The notes under the pieces were generated by a model that worked only from the letters and a program-made list of their open reading frames with translations, was not told the origin of the DNA and did no database searches. A stretch of DNA of 64,000 nucleotides from positions 62,448 to 126,447 of the forward strand of contig NZ_MPDJ01000011.1 in NCBI RefSeq assembly GCF_001881565.1. The letters are read 5' to 3'. Shown here one piece after another: positions 34,617 to 43,597 of this stretch (the stretch's first letter is position 1; every line of letters starts with the position of its first letter). Origin of the DNA: Eisenbergiella tayi (GTDB lineage: Bacteria; Bacillota; Clostridia; Lachnospirales; Lachnospiraceae). Both the position numbers and the translations under genes were made by a program.

Positions 34617-35846
34617 TTAATCGAATAAAAATTCAGAAAGAGCATAATTGCTCACATCTATACCAAAATCCGTCAGCCGGAACCAGGTATCCTCCCTGCC
34701 GTCCGCGCCTTTTTCCACCCGGACAAGAAGCCCTTCCTTCACCAGCTTATCAATGGCAGCCGCATAAATATTTTCCAGACTTTCCCCGAACTCCTCATAA
34801 AAACGGCGGGCCGAAACCCCATCCGTCATACGCAGCCCCAAAAACATAAATTCCTCCATCTGCTCCTGCACGGAAAGCTTCTGCACCGACAGCTTCAGAT
34901 GTGTTTCCATCCCTCTCTCCCCGGAAAACTCCAGATACCGTCCCATATCCGCCGTATTGCTCCACCTCACATTACCGAGCAGGGACGCCGCTCCCACACC
35001 GAACCCCGCATAATCACTCCGCTCCCAGTAAGAAACATTATGACGGCACGCAAACCCGGAAAGCGCATAATTAGATATCTCATAACGCCCATACCCCGCT
35101 TTTCCCATAATCTCCTTCGTCCGCCCATACATCACCCGATCCTCATCCTCCGTGGGAAGAGGCAGCCGCCCGGCTTCCGCCCCATCCCCGCTTTTCCCAT
35201 AATACTCAAAAAAAGGAGTCCCTTCCTCAATAATAAGACTATAAGCAGAAATATGCTCCGGTTTCAGCCGAATCACCTTCTCAAGCGTCTCCGCCCACCC
35301 CTCAGGACTCTGCCCCGGAAGCGCGCTCATCAGATCCACATTAATATTACCAAACCCTTCCTTCCGCGTCATCTCATAACTGCAAAGAAAATCCTCCCAG
35401 GTATGAATCCGCCCCAAAGCCTTCAATTCCCTATCATCCGCCGACTGCAGCCCCATACTGAGCCGGTTCACCCCCGCCAGCCGATACCCCGAAAGACTCT
35501 CCCTCGTCACAGTCCCGGGATTCACCTCCATAGTAACCTCCACCCCGTCCCCACCGAAAGAAAACTCCTCCCGCAGGCATTCCATGATAACACCAATCTG
35601 TTCTCCGGAAAGCAAAGAAGGCGTGCCTCCGCCAAAAAATACAGTCCTCACCTCATGCCCTCCGTAAAGAGACGCCTGACCCCGAATTTCCCTCATCAAA
35701 GCCTCAACATATTCAGTTTTCATCTCATCATCACCGGGAGCCGAAAGAAAATCACAATAAAGACATTTGCGAACGCAAAAAGGAACATGTAGATAGATAC
35801 CAAGGGACCGCCTGCCGCTCTCACCACTTCGCTGCATACTTCTCAT
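34617..35846 (-). CDS. hemW: Radical SAM heme chaperone HemW (coproporphyrinogen III oxidase-like)
   Basis: A 409-residue radical-SAM protein. The 4Fe-4S motif is CVRKCLYC near residue 25, followed by the glycine-rich 'VFFGGGTPSLL' and 'EVTMEVNPGT'. A C-terminal HemW domain follows ('YAGFGVGAASLLGNVRWSN'). It belongs to the HemN-like group; HemW proteins insert heme rather than oxidising coproporphyrinogen. The ATG at 35846 has GGAGG five bases upstream. In many Firmicutes it follows lepA, as here, but a large inverted repeat lies between them. Confidence 0.92.
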   Translation of the reverse strand: MRSMQRSGESGRRSLGIYLHVPFCVRKCLYCDFLSAPGDDEMKTEYVEALMREIRGQASLYGGHEVRTVFFGGGTPSLLSGEQIGVIMECLREEFSFGGDGVEVTMEVNPGTVTRESLSGYRLAGVNRLSMGLQSADDRELKALGRIHTWEDFLCSYEMTRKEGFGNINVDLMSALPGQSPEGWAETLEKVIRLKPEHISAYSLIIEEGTPFFEYYGKSGDGAEAGRLPLPTEDEDRVMYGRTKEIMGKAGYGRYEISNYALSGFACRHNVSYWERSDYAGFGVGAASLLGNVRWSNTADMGRYLEFSGERGMETHLKLSVQKLSVQEQMEEFMFLGLRMTDGVSARRFYEEFGESLENIYAAAIDKLVKEGLLVRVEKGADGREDTWFRLTDFGIDVSNYALSEFLFD

Positions 35847-36034
35847 TCCACCCTCCAAGAAAACCCCTTCCATCTGCCTTCCAGCATACCAGAAAACCAC
35901 CCATCTGAAAAGAGTCCTGATTATTAAAACTTTCTAAACTAAAATCCAACTAATCAACATAAATTCCCAACTCATTTAAACCTGGCCTACTCACTTCCCT
36001 GAGTGTTCTTTTATAACTATCAAAAAACTACCGC

Positions 36035-36384
36035 GGCCGGATCCATCCCGCCTTTGGATATGCCGTCCCCGGCGTCGTCTTTCCGGCCTGTGTCCGGCGG
36101 CGTTCCCTATGGTTGGAAGGCGGCATCTCGAAAAAAGGGAGCTGTTTCTTACTATTTTGATCCTCAACTCCACTGCCCGCCCTTAGCGGCGCTGTAAGCG
36201 ACTAAAGTCGCTCGACGACCAAAGGGAGGAGTTCAGCCGCGTTGGCAGCGGAGTTGAGGGACAAAATAGTTAGAAACAGCCCCTTTTTTTGTCTGCCGCC
36301 GCCCAACCATAGGGAACACCGCCGGACACAGGCCGGAAAGACGACGCCGGGGACGGCATATCCAAAGGCGGGATGGATCCGGCC
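36035..36384. repeat. 350-bp near-perfect inverted repeat (giant palindrome) between lepA and hemW
   Basis: The arms, about 144 bases each (36035-36178 and 36241-36384), are complementary. The outer ~82 bases have one mismatch; the inner part has several small differences and indels. The centre (36179-36240) carries its own small hairpin, AGCGACT/AGTCGCT (36197-36212). No convincing ORF lies in it: the short frames on each arm are mirror images of one another. Flanks show no clear target-site duplication. Most of the ~545-base gap is this element; the rest (35847-36034) shows nothing assignable. Confidence 0.85.
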
Positions 36385-36391
36385 TCACAAC

Positions 36392-38206
36392 CTACTTCTT
36401 ATCATCCAACTTCAAAACACTCATAAAAGCCTCCTGAGGAATCTCCACATTCCCCACCTGGCGCATACGCTTCTTACCTTCCTTCTGCTTCTCCAGAAGC
36501 TTCTTCTTACGCGTAATATCACCGCCATAGCACTTGGCAAGCACATCCTTACGCATGGCTTTCACCGTTTCCCTGGCAATAATCTTGCCCCCTACAGCGG
36601 CCTGAATGGGAATTTCAAACAGATGTCTGGGAATTTCATCCTTCAGCTTCTCACACATCCTGCGTCCCCGTTCATAGGCGCTGTCCCTGTGGACGATAAA
36701 GGACAGGGCATCCACCTCTTCCCGGTTAATAAGGATATCCAGTTTTACCAGCTCCGACCTTTCATAGTCCTTCAACTCATAATCAAAGGACGCATAGCCC
36801 TTGGAACGGGATTTCAAAGCATCAAAGAAATCGTATATAATTTCATTCAGAGGCAGCTCATATTTCAGAAGCGCTCTTTTCTCTTCCATATATTCCATGC
36901 TCAGATAACGGCCCCTGCGCTCCTGGCACAGTTCCATAATAGAACCGATAAATTCGCTGGTCACCATAATTTCCGAACTGACAACAGGCTCTTCCATATA
37001 TTCTATTACGGAAGGATCCGGCAGGTTGGAAGGATTCGTCAGCTCCATAACCTCTCCGTTTGTCTTATGCACCTTATAAACAACGCCGGGAGCCGTCGTC
37101 ACTAAATCCAGATTATATTCTCTCTCCAGCCGTTCTTCGATCACTTCCAGATGAAGAAGCCCTAAAAAACCGCAGCGGAAACCGAAGCCCAGAGCCGCAG
37201 AGGTTTCCGGTTCATAAAAAAGGGAGGCATCATTCAGCTGCAGCTTCTCCAGCGCATCCCGCAGATCCGGATACTTGGCCCCGTCCGCCGGATACATACC
37301 GCAGTATACCATGGGATTTACCTTCTTATAACCTGGCAGAGGGTTCGCGCAGGGATTCCGGGCATCCGTCACCGTATCGCCCACAGCGGTATCCTTTACA
37401 TTTTTAATGGAAGCGGTAATATAGCCAACCATTCCGGCAGATAACTCGTCACAGGGGATAAACTGCCCTGCCCCGAAATACCCCACCTCGACCACCTCTT
37501 CCTGTGCACCGGTAGCCATCATACGGATGGAGGTTCCCTTGCTCACCCTGCCTTCCATAATACGGCAGAAAATGATAACCCCTTTATAGGAATCATACAG
37601 GGAGTCAAAAATCAGAGCCTGCAGGGGGTTGTCCGCACTTCCGCCGGGAGCCGGGATCTTGTTCACAATCTGCTCCAGAACCTCTTCAATGCCGACACCG
37701 TTCTTGGCGGAAATCAGAGGCGCGTCATGGGCCTCCAAACCGATTACATCCTCGATCTCTTCTTTCACGCGATCGGGTTCCGCGCTGGGAAGATCTATTT
37801 TATTGATTACGGGGAAAACATCCAGATCATGATCCAGCGCCATATAAACGTTAGCCAGAGTCTGGGCTTCAATTCCCTGTGCCGCATCCACCACAAGCAC
37901 GGCTCCGTCACAGGCAGCCAGCGACCGGCTCACCTCATAATTAAAATCCACGTGGCCGGGCGTATCAATCAGGTTGAAAATATACTCTTCCCCGTTTTTG
38001 GCCTTGTATACGGTACGTACAGCCTGGGATTTGATGGTAATGCCCCTCTCCCTTTCCAAATCCATATTATCCAGCACCTGTTCCTGCATTTCCCTGCTGG
38101 TCAGAAGGCCGGTCTTTTCAATGATCCGGTCCGCCAGTGTCGATTTACCGTGATCAATATGGGCAATAATACAGAAATTCCTGATTTTACTCTGATCTAT
38201 AGACAT
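36392..38206 (-). CDS. lepA: Elongation factor 4 (LepA), translational GTPase
   Basis: A 604-residue ribosome-associated GTPase. The G1 loop is 'AHIDHGKSTL', G3 'DTPGHVDF', G4 'NKIDL', followed by the EF-G-like domains and the LepA-specific C-terminal domain ('KCYGGDITRKKKLLEKQKEGKKRM'). The ATG at 38206 has GGAGG upstream. Its own promoter lies at the end of spoIIP, and a 30-bp perfect palindrome covers the predicted transcription start. Confidence 0.97.
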   Translation of the reverse strand: MSIDQSKIRNFCIIAHIDHGKSTLADRIIEKTGLLTSREMQEQVLDNMDLERERGITIKSQAVRTVYKAKNGEEYIFNLIDTPGHVDFNYEVSRSLAACDGAVLVVDAAQGIEAQTLANVYMALDHDLDVFPVINKIDLPSAEPDRVKEEIEDVIGLEAHDAPLISAKNGVGIEEVLEQIVNKIPAPGGSADNPLQALIFDSLYDSYKGVIIFCRIMEGRVSKGTSIRMMATGAQEEVVEVGYFGAGQFIPCDELSAGMVGYITASIKNVKDTAVGDTVTDARNPCANPLPGYKKVNPMVYCGMYPADGAKYPDLRDALEKLQLNDASLFYEPETSAALGFGFRCGFLGLLHLEVIEERLEREYNLDLVTTAPGVVYKVHKTNGEVMELTNPSNLPDPSVIEYMEEPVVSSEIMVTSEFIGSIMELCQERRGRYLSMEYMEEKRALLKYELPLNEIIYDFFDALKSRSKGYASFDYELKDYERSELVKLDILINREEVDALSFIVHRDSAYERGRRMCEKLKDEIPRHLFEIPIQAAVGGKIIARETVKAMRKDVLAKCYGGDITRKKKLLEKQKEGKKRMRQVGNVEIPQEAFMSVLKLDDKK

Positions 38207-38241
38207 AAAATTCCTCCAACTCTTTTGCATATACGGAAGCA

Positions 38242-38271
38242 CATGTGAAACTCACATGTGAGTTTCACATG
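38242..38271. promoter_or_regulatory. 30-bp perfect palindrome at the lepA transcription start
   Basis: Positions 38242-38271 read identically on both strands (half-site CATGTGAAACTCACA, centre between 38256 and 38257). The predicted start point from the lepA -10 box is about 38269. It could be an operator for a dimeric regulator or a 5'-terminal mRNA hairpin. Confidence 0.8.
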
Positions 38272-38275
38272 CACA

Positions 38276-38304
38276 AGTATAGCAAAATCAGTGAAGTCGG
38301 TCAA
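38276..38304 (-). promoter_or_regulatory. lepA: lepA promoter
   Basis: On the minus strand, TTGACC (38304-38299), 17 bases, TATACT (38281-38276) with TGC before it. The -35 overlaps the spoIIP stop codon. Confidence 0.7.
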
Positions 38305-39620
38305 TACAAACCCTTACCGGATAATTCCAGATCCAGGATGTGCGCTATAGGGGCACAGGCATTTTTGATTTCTTCCACCGTATTCGTCTGGGCGCCCAGC
38401 TCGATCAGGAGGGAGCGGGGCCTCAGATGCATGTTGTAACGATAGCCCTTCAGATAGATCCTTCTGGTCAGTCCGGGATAATATTCATTGGCAATTACCT
38501 GCATCTGGAAAGAAAATGCCAGGTTTTCATCTATGTATGGATTCTGCAGATAATCAATATCTCCATGTGCCTTGGTATAGGAAAGCCCGTTAAAAAACAT
38601 AAACTGAGCCGTCTGCTTCCCGTTCAGATCCATTACCAGCTTCCTGCCCTCCAATACTTCATCCCTGTGCAGATCGATCACCACTTCGATTGTGGGATTC
38701 TCCGCCAGCACCTGTTCAATGGCAGGAAGGGAGTTGGAATAGGCATAATCTCTGGATTCCACGTCATACATACCCATATGGTGGATTACGTTATAGCCGT
38801 ATTCCTCCCGCAGAATCTGCGCCAGCAGTTCTCCCGCCCCCATTATCGTGGTGGATATATCCCCCGGCACGGAATCCACAAAATCCTCCTGGGAATGGGT
38901 ATGGTAAATTAAAATCTGGGGTACATCCGGATTTTTGGTGATTGCCATGGTCTTTCCCAGCAGGGCGTCCAGGTTCAGCCGCTTGGGATTGGCCTCCGTA
39001 GTGGCGTCCACCGCGTAGAATTCTTTGATCAGGGCATCAAAATCCTGGTAATAGCTCCAGTTATATTCCTGGCTTCTTCCTGCCGCCTTTATAAACCCAA
39101 ACTGATCCGGGGCTGGCATCTGGACTTCCTGCTGCTCACCGTCCTGATCCTGGCCTGTCTGATTTTCTTCCTGGAGCAGCTGTGTCATATTATCATCCAG
39201 ACGGATCTTTCCCTCCGATGTCTCCGGCACCTCCAGCGCATCCCCGTCTTCGCTTTCCGTGTACTCGCTCGCCCCTTCCAGAAGCAGGATCTTTTCATAG
39301 GTACTCCCGCTTTCCGTCTGCAGATTTTCATTATCCTGGCTGCCGGCATACGCAAAAAGAGGGACCTGCTGGCCCAAAATCTGCTCAAACCACCCTCTCC
39401 CTGAAGCACTGCCCTTATCCGCAAAAGCAAAAGAAGGCAGCCAGATATTAAGCACACCTTCCTGCGCCCTGGCTGCAAACACTTCTTTCCACGAGAAATG
39501 TTCTCCCTCCCCTTCACCGACCGAGCTGCGGCCGGAAAACAGGAAATCCCCCATTGCGATAATAAGAAGTACAAGCACACATTTATGAAAAATTTTTCTT
39601 CCATTCCATTTTTTATTCAT
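38301..39620 (-). CDS. spoIIP: Stage II sporulation protein P (engulfment peptidoglycan hydrolase)
   Basis: A 439-residue SpoIIP. A single N-terminal membrane anchor (~12-30) precedes a long low-complexity linker and the C-terminal amidase-like domain: 'ILIYHTHSQEDFVDS', 'VIDLHRDEV' and 'LLIELGAQTNTVEEI' supply the metal-binding pattern of the family. It works with SpoIID and SpoIIM in septal thinning and engulfment, in the mother cell. It lies 41 bases downstream of gpr on the same strand, the conserved order gpr-spoIIP-lepA. Confidence 0.92.
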   Translation of the reverse strand: MNKKWNGRKIFHKCVLVLLIIAMGDFLFSGRSSVGEGEGEHFSWKEVFAARAQEGVLNIWLPSFAFADKGSASGRGWFEQILGQQVPLFAYAGSQDNENLQTESGSTYEKILLLEGASEYTESEDGDALEVPETSEGKIRLDDNMTQLLQEENQTGQDQDGEQQEVQMPAPDQFGFIKAAGRSQEYNWSYYQDFDALIKEFYAVDATTEANPKRLNLDALLGKTMAITKNPDVPQILIYHTHSQEDFVDSVPGDISTTIMGAGELLAQILREEYGYNVIHHMGMYDVESRDYAYSNSLPAIEQVLAENPTIEVVIDLHRDEVLEGRKLVMDLNGKQTAQFMFFNGLSYTKAHGDIDYLQNPYIDENLAFSFQMQVIANEYYPGLTRRIYLKGYRYNMHLRPRSLLIELGAQTNTVEEIKNACAPIAHILDLELSGKGLY

Positions 39621-39661
39621 AGAAGAATATATGCACCTGTACTTCTTATTTATGCAGATTA

Positions 39662-40573
39662 TTACGCAATATCCAAAGCTATATTTATTGCTTCCGAAAT
39701 GGTAAAGCTGAGGCGTTTCACAGTTTCATCGATATCCTTGCTGGTTACGTACATATTATTCAGTTCCGACAGCGCTTTGGGATGTTCCCTATTGAAAAAA
39801 TATCCCTCTTCCCCGCTTTCCTGTATCATGCTTTCAATGGCATCCCCTACGATCGTCGCGGCATCCACCACTGTGGGCACCCCTATCGCAATTACAGGAA
39901 TTCCCAGGCTTTCCTTATTAATAGCATTCCTGTGGTTTCCCACACCGGAACCCGGATGGATTCCCGCATCGGAAACCTGGATAGTCCGGTTAAGACGTTT
40001 CGTGCTCCGGGCCGCCAGGGCATCCACAACAACCAGTGCATCCGGTTTTGTCTGCTCCACAACACCCTTTACGATTTCTGCGGTTTCCATTCCCGTCATA
40101 GCCATAACCCCGGGGACAATACTGCTTATCATGTGCATTTTTTCGCAGCCGTAGGCCGCTTTCCCGTATTCCTTTATCACATGCCTGTTGATGAACAGAT
40201 TATCCACCACTTCCGGCCCCAGGGCATCTGCCGTGACATCCCTGTTGCCAAGTCCCACGACAAGAATGGACTGTTCCTTCTCAATATCAGGGATTAAATT
40301 TCTCAGCTGTTTGGCCAGTTCCTCAGAAACCTCCCTGTGATAGTCCTCGTCCGGTTCTATCAGCGCCGGCGCTTCCAGCGTGACATAGGTGCCCATCGGT
40401 TTTCCCATGGCCTTTGCTCCATTTTTGGTGTCAATGATGACACGGGTAATCTGAACCTCACTTTTGGGGTTATGAAATTCTTCCACCCGGACCCCCCGTA
40501 ATTCTCCGTCTGCATCCGTAATGCTTTCTCTGGCTTCCAATGCCAGGTCTGTTCTAACCTGAAAACAACTCAT
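39662..40573 (-). CDS. gpr: Germination protease GPR
   Basis: A 303-residue GPR, the protease that degrades small acid-soluble spore proteins at germination. 'RTDLALEARESI' at the N-terminus is the conserved segment around the autoprocessing site, and 'VVGLGNRDVTADALGPEVVDNL' and 'VVDALAARSTKRLNRTIQVSDAGIHPGSGVGNHR' are core signatures. It is somewhat shorter than the Bacillus protein. The ATG at 40573 has GGGAG upstream. It is divergent from rpsT. Confidence 0.95.
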   Translation of the reverse strand: MSCFQVRTDLALEARESITDADGELRGVRVEEFHNPKSEVQITRVIIDTKNGAKAMGKPMGTYVTLEAPALIEPDEDYHREVSEELAKQLRNLIPDIEKEQSILVVGLGNRDVTADALGPEVVDNLFINRHVIKEYGKAAYGCEKMHMISSIVPGVMAMTGMETAEIVKGVVEQTKPDALVVVDALAARSTKRLNRTIQVSDAGIHPGSGVGNHRNAINKESLGIPVIAIGVPTVVDAATIVGDAIESMIQESGEEGYFFNREHPKALSELNNMYVTSKDIDETVKRLSFTISEAINIALDIA

Positions 40574-40704
40574 CTGTACTCTCCCGCTCTACACTTTACT
40601 TTACATTATGCGTCCGTCTCATTCTTGCCCGCTGACATTCTTCGGGATTTGAGCTGCGCAAAATGTGATATGCCTATTTTTTGCAAAAATAAATAAATTA
40701 TGTA

Positions 40705-40733
40705 TTGACATATAACTGGTCGTCCGATAGAAT
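40705..40733 (+). promoter_or_regulatory. rpsT: rpsT promoter
   Basis: TTGACA (40705-40710), exactly 17 bases, TAGAAT (40728-40733) on the plus strand. The resulting leader is about 90 bases. S20 leaders can be autoregulated; no S20 site is obvious to me here. Confidence 0.75.
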
Positions 40734-40830
40734 ATATTCGTATGTTTCCATTAGAACGACCGTGTCCGGGTTTAATGAAACATTTTCATAAGGAATAAGA
40801 AAAATTCACTTGAAAATGGAGGTGAAAATC

Positions 40831-41094
40831 TTGGCTAACATCAAATCTGCTAAGAAGAGAATTCTGGTTAACAGAACCAAAGCTGACAGAAACAAAGCTA
40901 TCAAGTCTGGTGTGAAAACTTCTATCAAGAAGGTATACACAGCTATTGAAGCTGGTGATAAGAGCGCAGCACAGTCTGCTCTTCTCGCTGCCACATCTAC
41001 TATTGATAAGGCAACAACCAAAGGTGTATATCACAAAAATACAGCATCCAGAAAAGTGTCCCGTCTTTCCAAAGCTGTAAACCAGATGGCATAA
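40831..41094 (+). CDS. rpsT: 30S ribosomal protein S20
   Basis: An 87-residue S20 with the standard beginning 'ANIKSAKKRILVNRTKADRNKA'. The start codon is a TTG at 40831 with GGAGGTGA seven bases upstream, which gives the family's normal N-terminus; the in-frame ATG further up overlaps that ribosome-binding site. A TTG start is unusual for a highly expressed ribosomal protein but fits known S20 autoregulation in other bacteria. The gene has a consensus promoter and a strong terminator, and is divergent from gpr. Confidence 0.96.
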   Translation: MANIKSAKKRILVNRTKADRNKAIKSGVKTSIKKVYTAIEAGDKSAAQSALLAATSTIDKATTKGVYHKNTASRKVSRLSKAVNQMA

Positions 41095-41120
41095 TTCAGA
41101 TATACAGAGTGTATGCTAAA

Positions 41121-41160
41121 ATCCCCATCCTATACCGTCATGTAGGATGAGGATTTTTTT
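41121..41160 (+). terminator. rpsT: Intrinsic terminator of rpsT
   Basis: ATCCCCATCCTA (41121-41132) and TAGGATGAGGAT (41143-41154) form a 12-bp stem with one mismatch, followed by a T-run to 41160. It may also stop the convergent M56 gene. Confidence 0.85.
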
Positions 41161-41164
41161 CATT

Positions 41165-43597
41165 TTATTCTTCTCTTTTGTCAGAAAAATATTTGACTTT
41201 CCCTTCTTCATCTAAATAAAGGTAAAATCTTCCTTCTTCGATTTCCAGATAAAGAGGATACGTTCCTCCTTCTTCAAAGCATTCCAGAAAGGCAATCTGA
41301 TTATCCTCCAGAATTTTTTCCGCTTCCTCCGCCGTACTGCCGGTCTCACACTGTTCCAGCAGAGCCCATATGTCCTCATCGGAAAGCTCGAAGATATCTA
41401 TAGGAACGAAACTGTCCGAATATTCTCTTGTGGCAGGCTGCAGCATGTCTCCTTCCAGCTGAATGGTTCTGGCTTTATCACCAAGCTCCAGGCCGCAGGC
41501 CAGCAGGGTTCCGTCCTTCAGCTGTACAAACAGATTATCATTATAGCTGGTATTATAGGTCATGAATTCCGGCATCTCCGTCCGGCTGTCCTGAAACATC
41601 ATCCGTTCCGGCCATACCATTTTCACATTGTCCAGTACCTTTTCCGGAGTCCGTACATAATCATCTCCTGTCACCTCTGTCCCGCACTGCCCCCATATAT
41701 TAAGGCCCCATGTATACAATTCTCCATCCTTTGTTATGGCGGCTCCGGTCCAGTTTCCGGTAGTTGCATAAACGCAGTCCTCCAACATGAGATGCGGCCT
41801 GGTATACATCATTTTGCGGGGATTTTCCGGCCATTCCTCTTTATACCAATAGCCATCCGAATAGGAGGTCGCGGAAAGAGCCTTATATTCTCCCCACCAC
41901 CAGACACTGCCGTCCTCCTTCAGCGCTACGACAGAATACATACCGGCCCGTGCAAAGGCCACCTGTTCCATAAGAAGCATGGGTTCCAGTACCTGTGAAT
42001 TTTCTCCGAAATCATCAAACAAAGATTCCGTTCCCGGCTCTTTTCCTAATACCCCCATCATATTCATACCCATGCCGTACAGTTTTCCGTCTTCCGTCAG
42101 ATATATGGTGAAATAGCCGTTCGTGGATTCATCCACGGAAACTACGTTTTCCGCTATCTTTATCGGTTCCTGATAGAGAACCTCCAGGTCATCCACTCTT
42201 CCTATTCCCAGCTGGCCATAGCTGTTGCGGCCATATCCCCACAGCACCTTGTCATCATCAATAAAAAAATGATTATCCACAGTTACACGGTTTGTCATAT
42301 GATAACGTTCCAACTGAAAGGGTTCGTCCAGATAAAGTTCCTCCACCGAATCTACGCGGAAGACTTTTACAGGCTGAGCCGTTTCCGTCTTCTGCTCGTT
42401 TCCGGAATCACTTTCCGCCAGAGCTGTGCCGTCTTCCCTTTGATTCCCGCTGTCTTCTCCCGCAAATACCACCGTCATAGACAGGAACAAAACCGCTGCC
42501 AAAAGCACGAAGGCCGCAAAGTACCCGGTCTTTTTCTTTTTATCCGTAAAAAGATTATTCAGCCGCTCCTTCATTGTCTTTTTCCCTGATGAGAACCCGG
42601 CTGTATATGAAGTACCGTTTCCCTGAGCCAGTTTTATAAGCATGCTTCCATAGCGTTTCTTTTCTTCCGGATCCATATTTCCGGCGGCACGGCTGTCACA
42701 AACACATTCCACATCAAAGAAAGCCATTCGTTTCATGATCCGGAGAACCGGATTAAACCAGTAAATGTCGCAGACTGCTACCATAAGAAGCTTGTACCAC
42801 AAATCACCGTATTTGTAATGGCACAGTTCATGGCGCAGCATTGCCTCCAGCTCCGGCGCATTACAGGAATTCCTGTCAATCAGCAGCACCGGGCTCCTAT
42901 ATCCGGTTACCATCGGGGTAAAAACATCGTCGCTCACTAATATCGGAATTGCCTTTTTTATGCCATAATCCTGAAAAAGCCTTTGCGCGAGCAAATCCGT
43001 CCTTTTATCCCTGCATGGACGGGCGGCTTCCAAAATACATTTTCTGGTATGCAGATATTGGGAAATATGGAATCTTGCGGTAATCAGCAAACCCGCCAGC
43101 CAAATGCACGCCAGAAATAGTCCCGAAGGCAGCCGGCCATGAGTCATGGTGTCTTCTTTCTGCGGGAGTTCTTCCATCTGTCGGATATCTTCCGTCCGCC
43201 GGACGCCTTCTGAGCTTTGGATGCTTTCTGCCTGTCGGGCGTTCTCCGCCGCAGAATCCGCCGCATTTTCATTTCCGGCAGCTGGTGATAAAGCCTTTGG
43301 AACGGTTCCTGTACCTGCAGCTGGGCCTGCCTCTATTTCTTCTTCCGGGCTTTGCAAATCACCCTGCTTTTCCTCAGCGGCAGGGAGACTCACCCGCAGC
43401 AAAGGTAGCCGCTCCGAAATGTCCGCAAAAGAAACACTTACAGGGATCAGCAGCCTGAGCGCCAGAATCAGCCAGACAAGCTTTCTCCACCGATATCCTG
43501 ACCCGCTCCCTAAAAATATGGAAAGAAGCCATACCAATCCTATTAAAAGATCGGCAAACAAGGTTATTTTCAAAATACCAGGCAGGAATCCTGTCAT
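41165..43597 (-). CDS. BlaR1-like M56 metallopeptidase with RCC1-like sensor repeats
   Basis: An 810-residue membrane protein. Two N-terminal helices (~8-30, 38-55) and another at ~157-175 flank an acidic linker. The zinc-protease motif HELCH (256-260) and Glu in 'DVECVCD' (~297) are the BlaR1/MecR1 M56 active site. A further membrane helix (~357-380, 'FAAFVLLAAVLFLSMTVVFAG') leads to an outside C-terminal domain of about 400 residues with RCC1-type repeats ('LWGYGRNSYGQLGIG', 'LYGMGMNMMGVLGKE', 'LYTWGLNIWGQCG'), in place of the penicillin-binding sensor of BlaR1. It overlaps the blaI-like gene by four bases. Confidence 0.85.
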   Translation of the reverse strand: MTGFLPGILKITLFADLLIGLVWLLSIFLGSGSGYRWRKLVWLILALRLLIPVSVSFADISERLPLLRVSLPAAEEKQGDLQSPEEEIEAGPAAGTGTVPKALSPAAGNENAADSAAENARQAESIQSSEGVRRTEDIRQMEELPQKEDTMTHGRLPSGLFLACIWLAGLLITARFHISQYLHTRKCILEAARPCRDKRTDLLAQRLFQDYGIKKAIPILVSDDVFTPMVTGYRSPVLLIDRNSCNAPELEAMLRHELCHYKYGDLWYKLLMVAVCDIYWFNPVLRIMKRMAFFDVECVCDSRAAGNMDPEEKKRYGSMLIKLAQGNGTSYTAGFSSGKKTMKERLNNLFTDKKKKTGYFAAFVLLAAVLFLSMTVVFAGEDSGNQREDGTALAESDSGNEQKTETAQPVKVFRVDSVEELYLDEPFQLERYHMTNRVTVDNHFFIDDDKVLWGYGRNSYGQLGIGRVDDLEVLYQEPIKIAENVVSVDESTNGYFTIYLTEDGKLYGMGMNMMGVLGKEPGTESLFDDFGENSQVLEPMLLMEQVAFARAGMYSVVALKEDGSVWWWGEYKALSATSYSDGYWYKEEWPENPRKMMYTRPHLMLEDCVYATTGNWTGAAITKDGELYTWGLNIWGQCGTEVTGDDYVRTPEKVLDNVKMVWPERMMFQDSRTEMPEFMTYNTSYNDNLFVQLKDGTLLACGLELGDKARTIQLEGDMLQPATREYSDSFVPIDIFELSDEDIWALLEQCETGSTAEEAEKILEDNQIAFLECFEEGGTYPLYLEIEEGRFYLYLDEEGKVKYFSDKREE

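Noticed and set aside
34899..35792. Plus-strand open frame of 297 codons opposite hemW
   Set aside because: Antisense to a conserved radical-SAM gene; a Pro/Arg-rich translation without family resemblance.
36242..37105. Plus-strand open frame from the inverted repeat into lepA
   Set aside because: It starts in one arm of the 350-bp repeat and runs antisense to lepA; the corresponding peptide on the other arm is only its mirror image.
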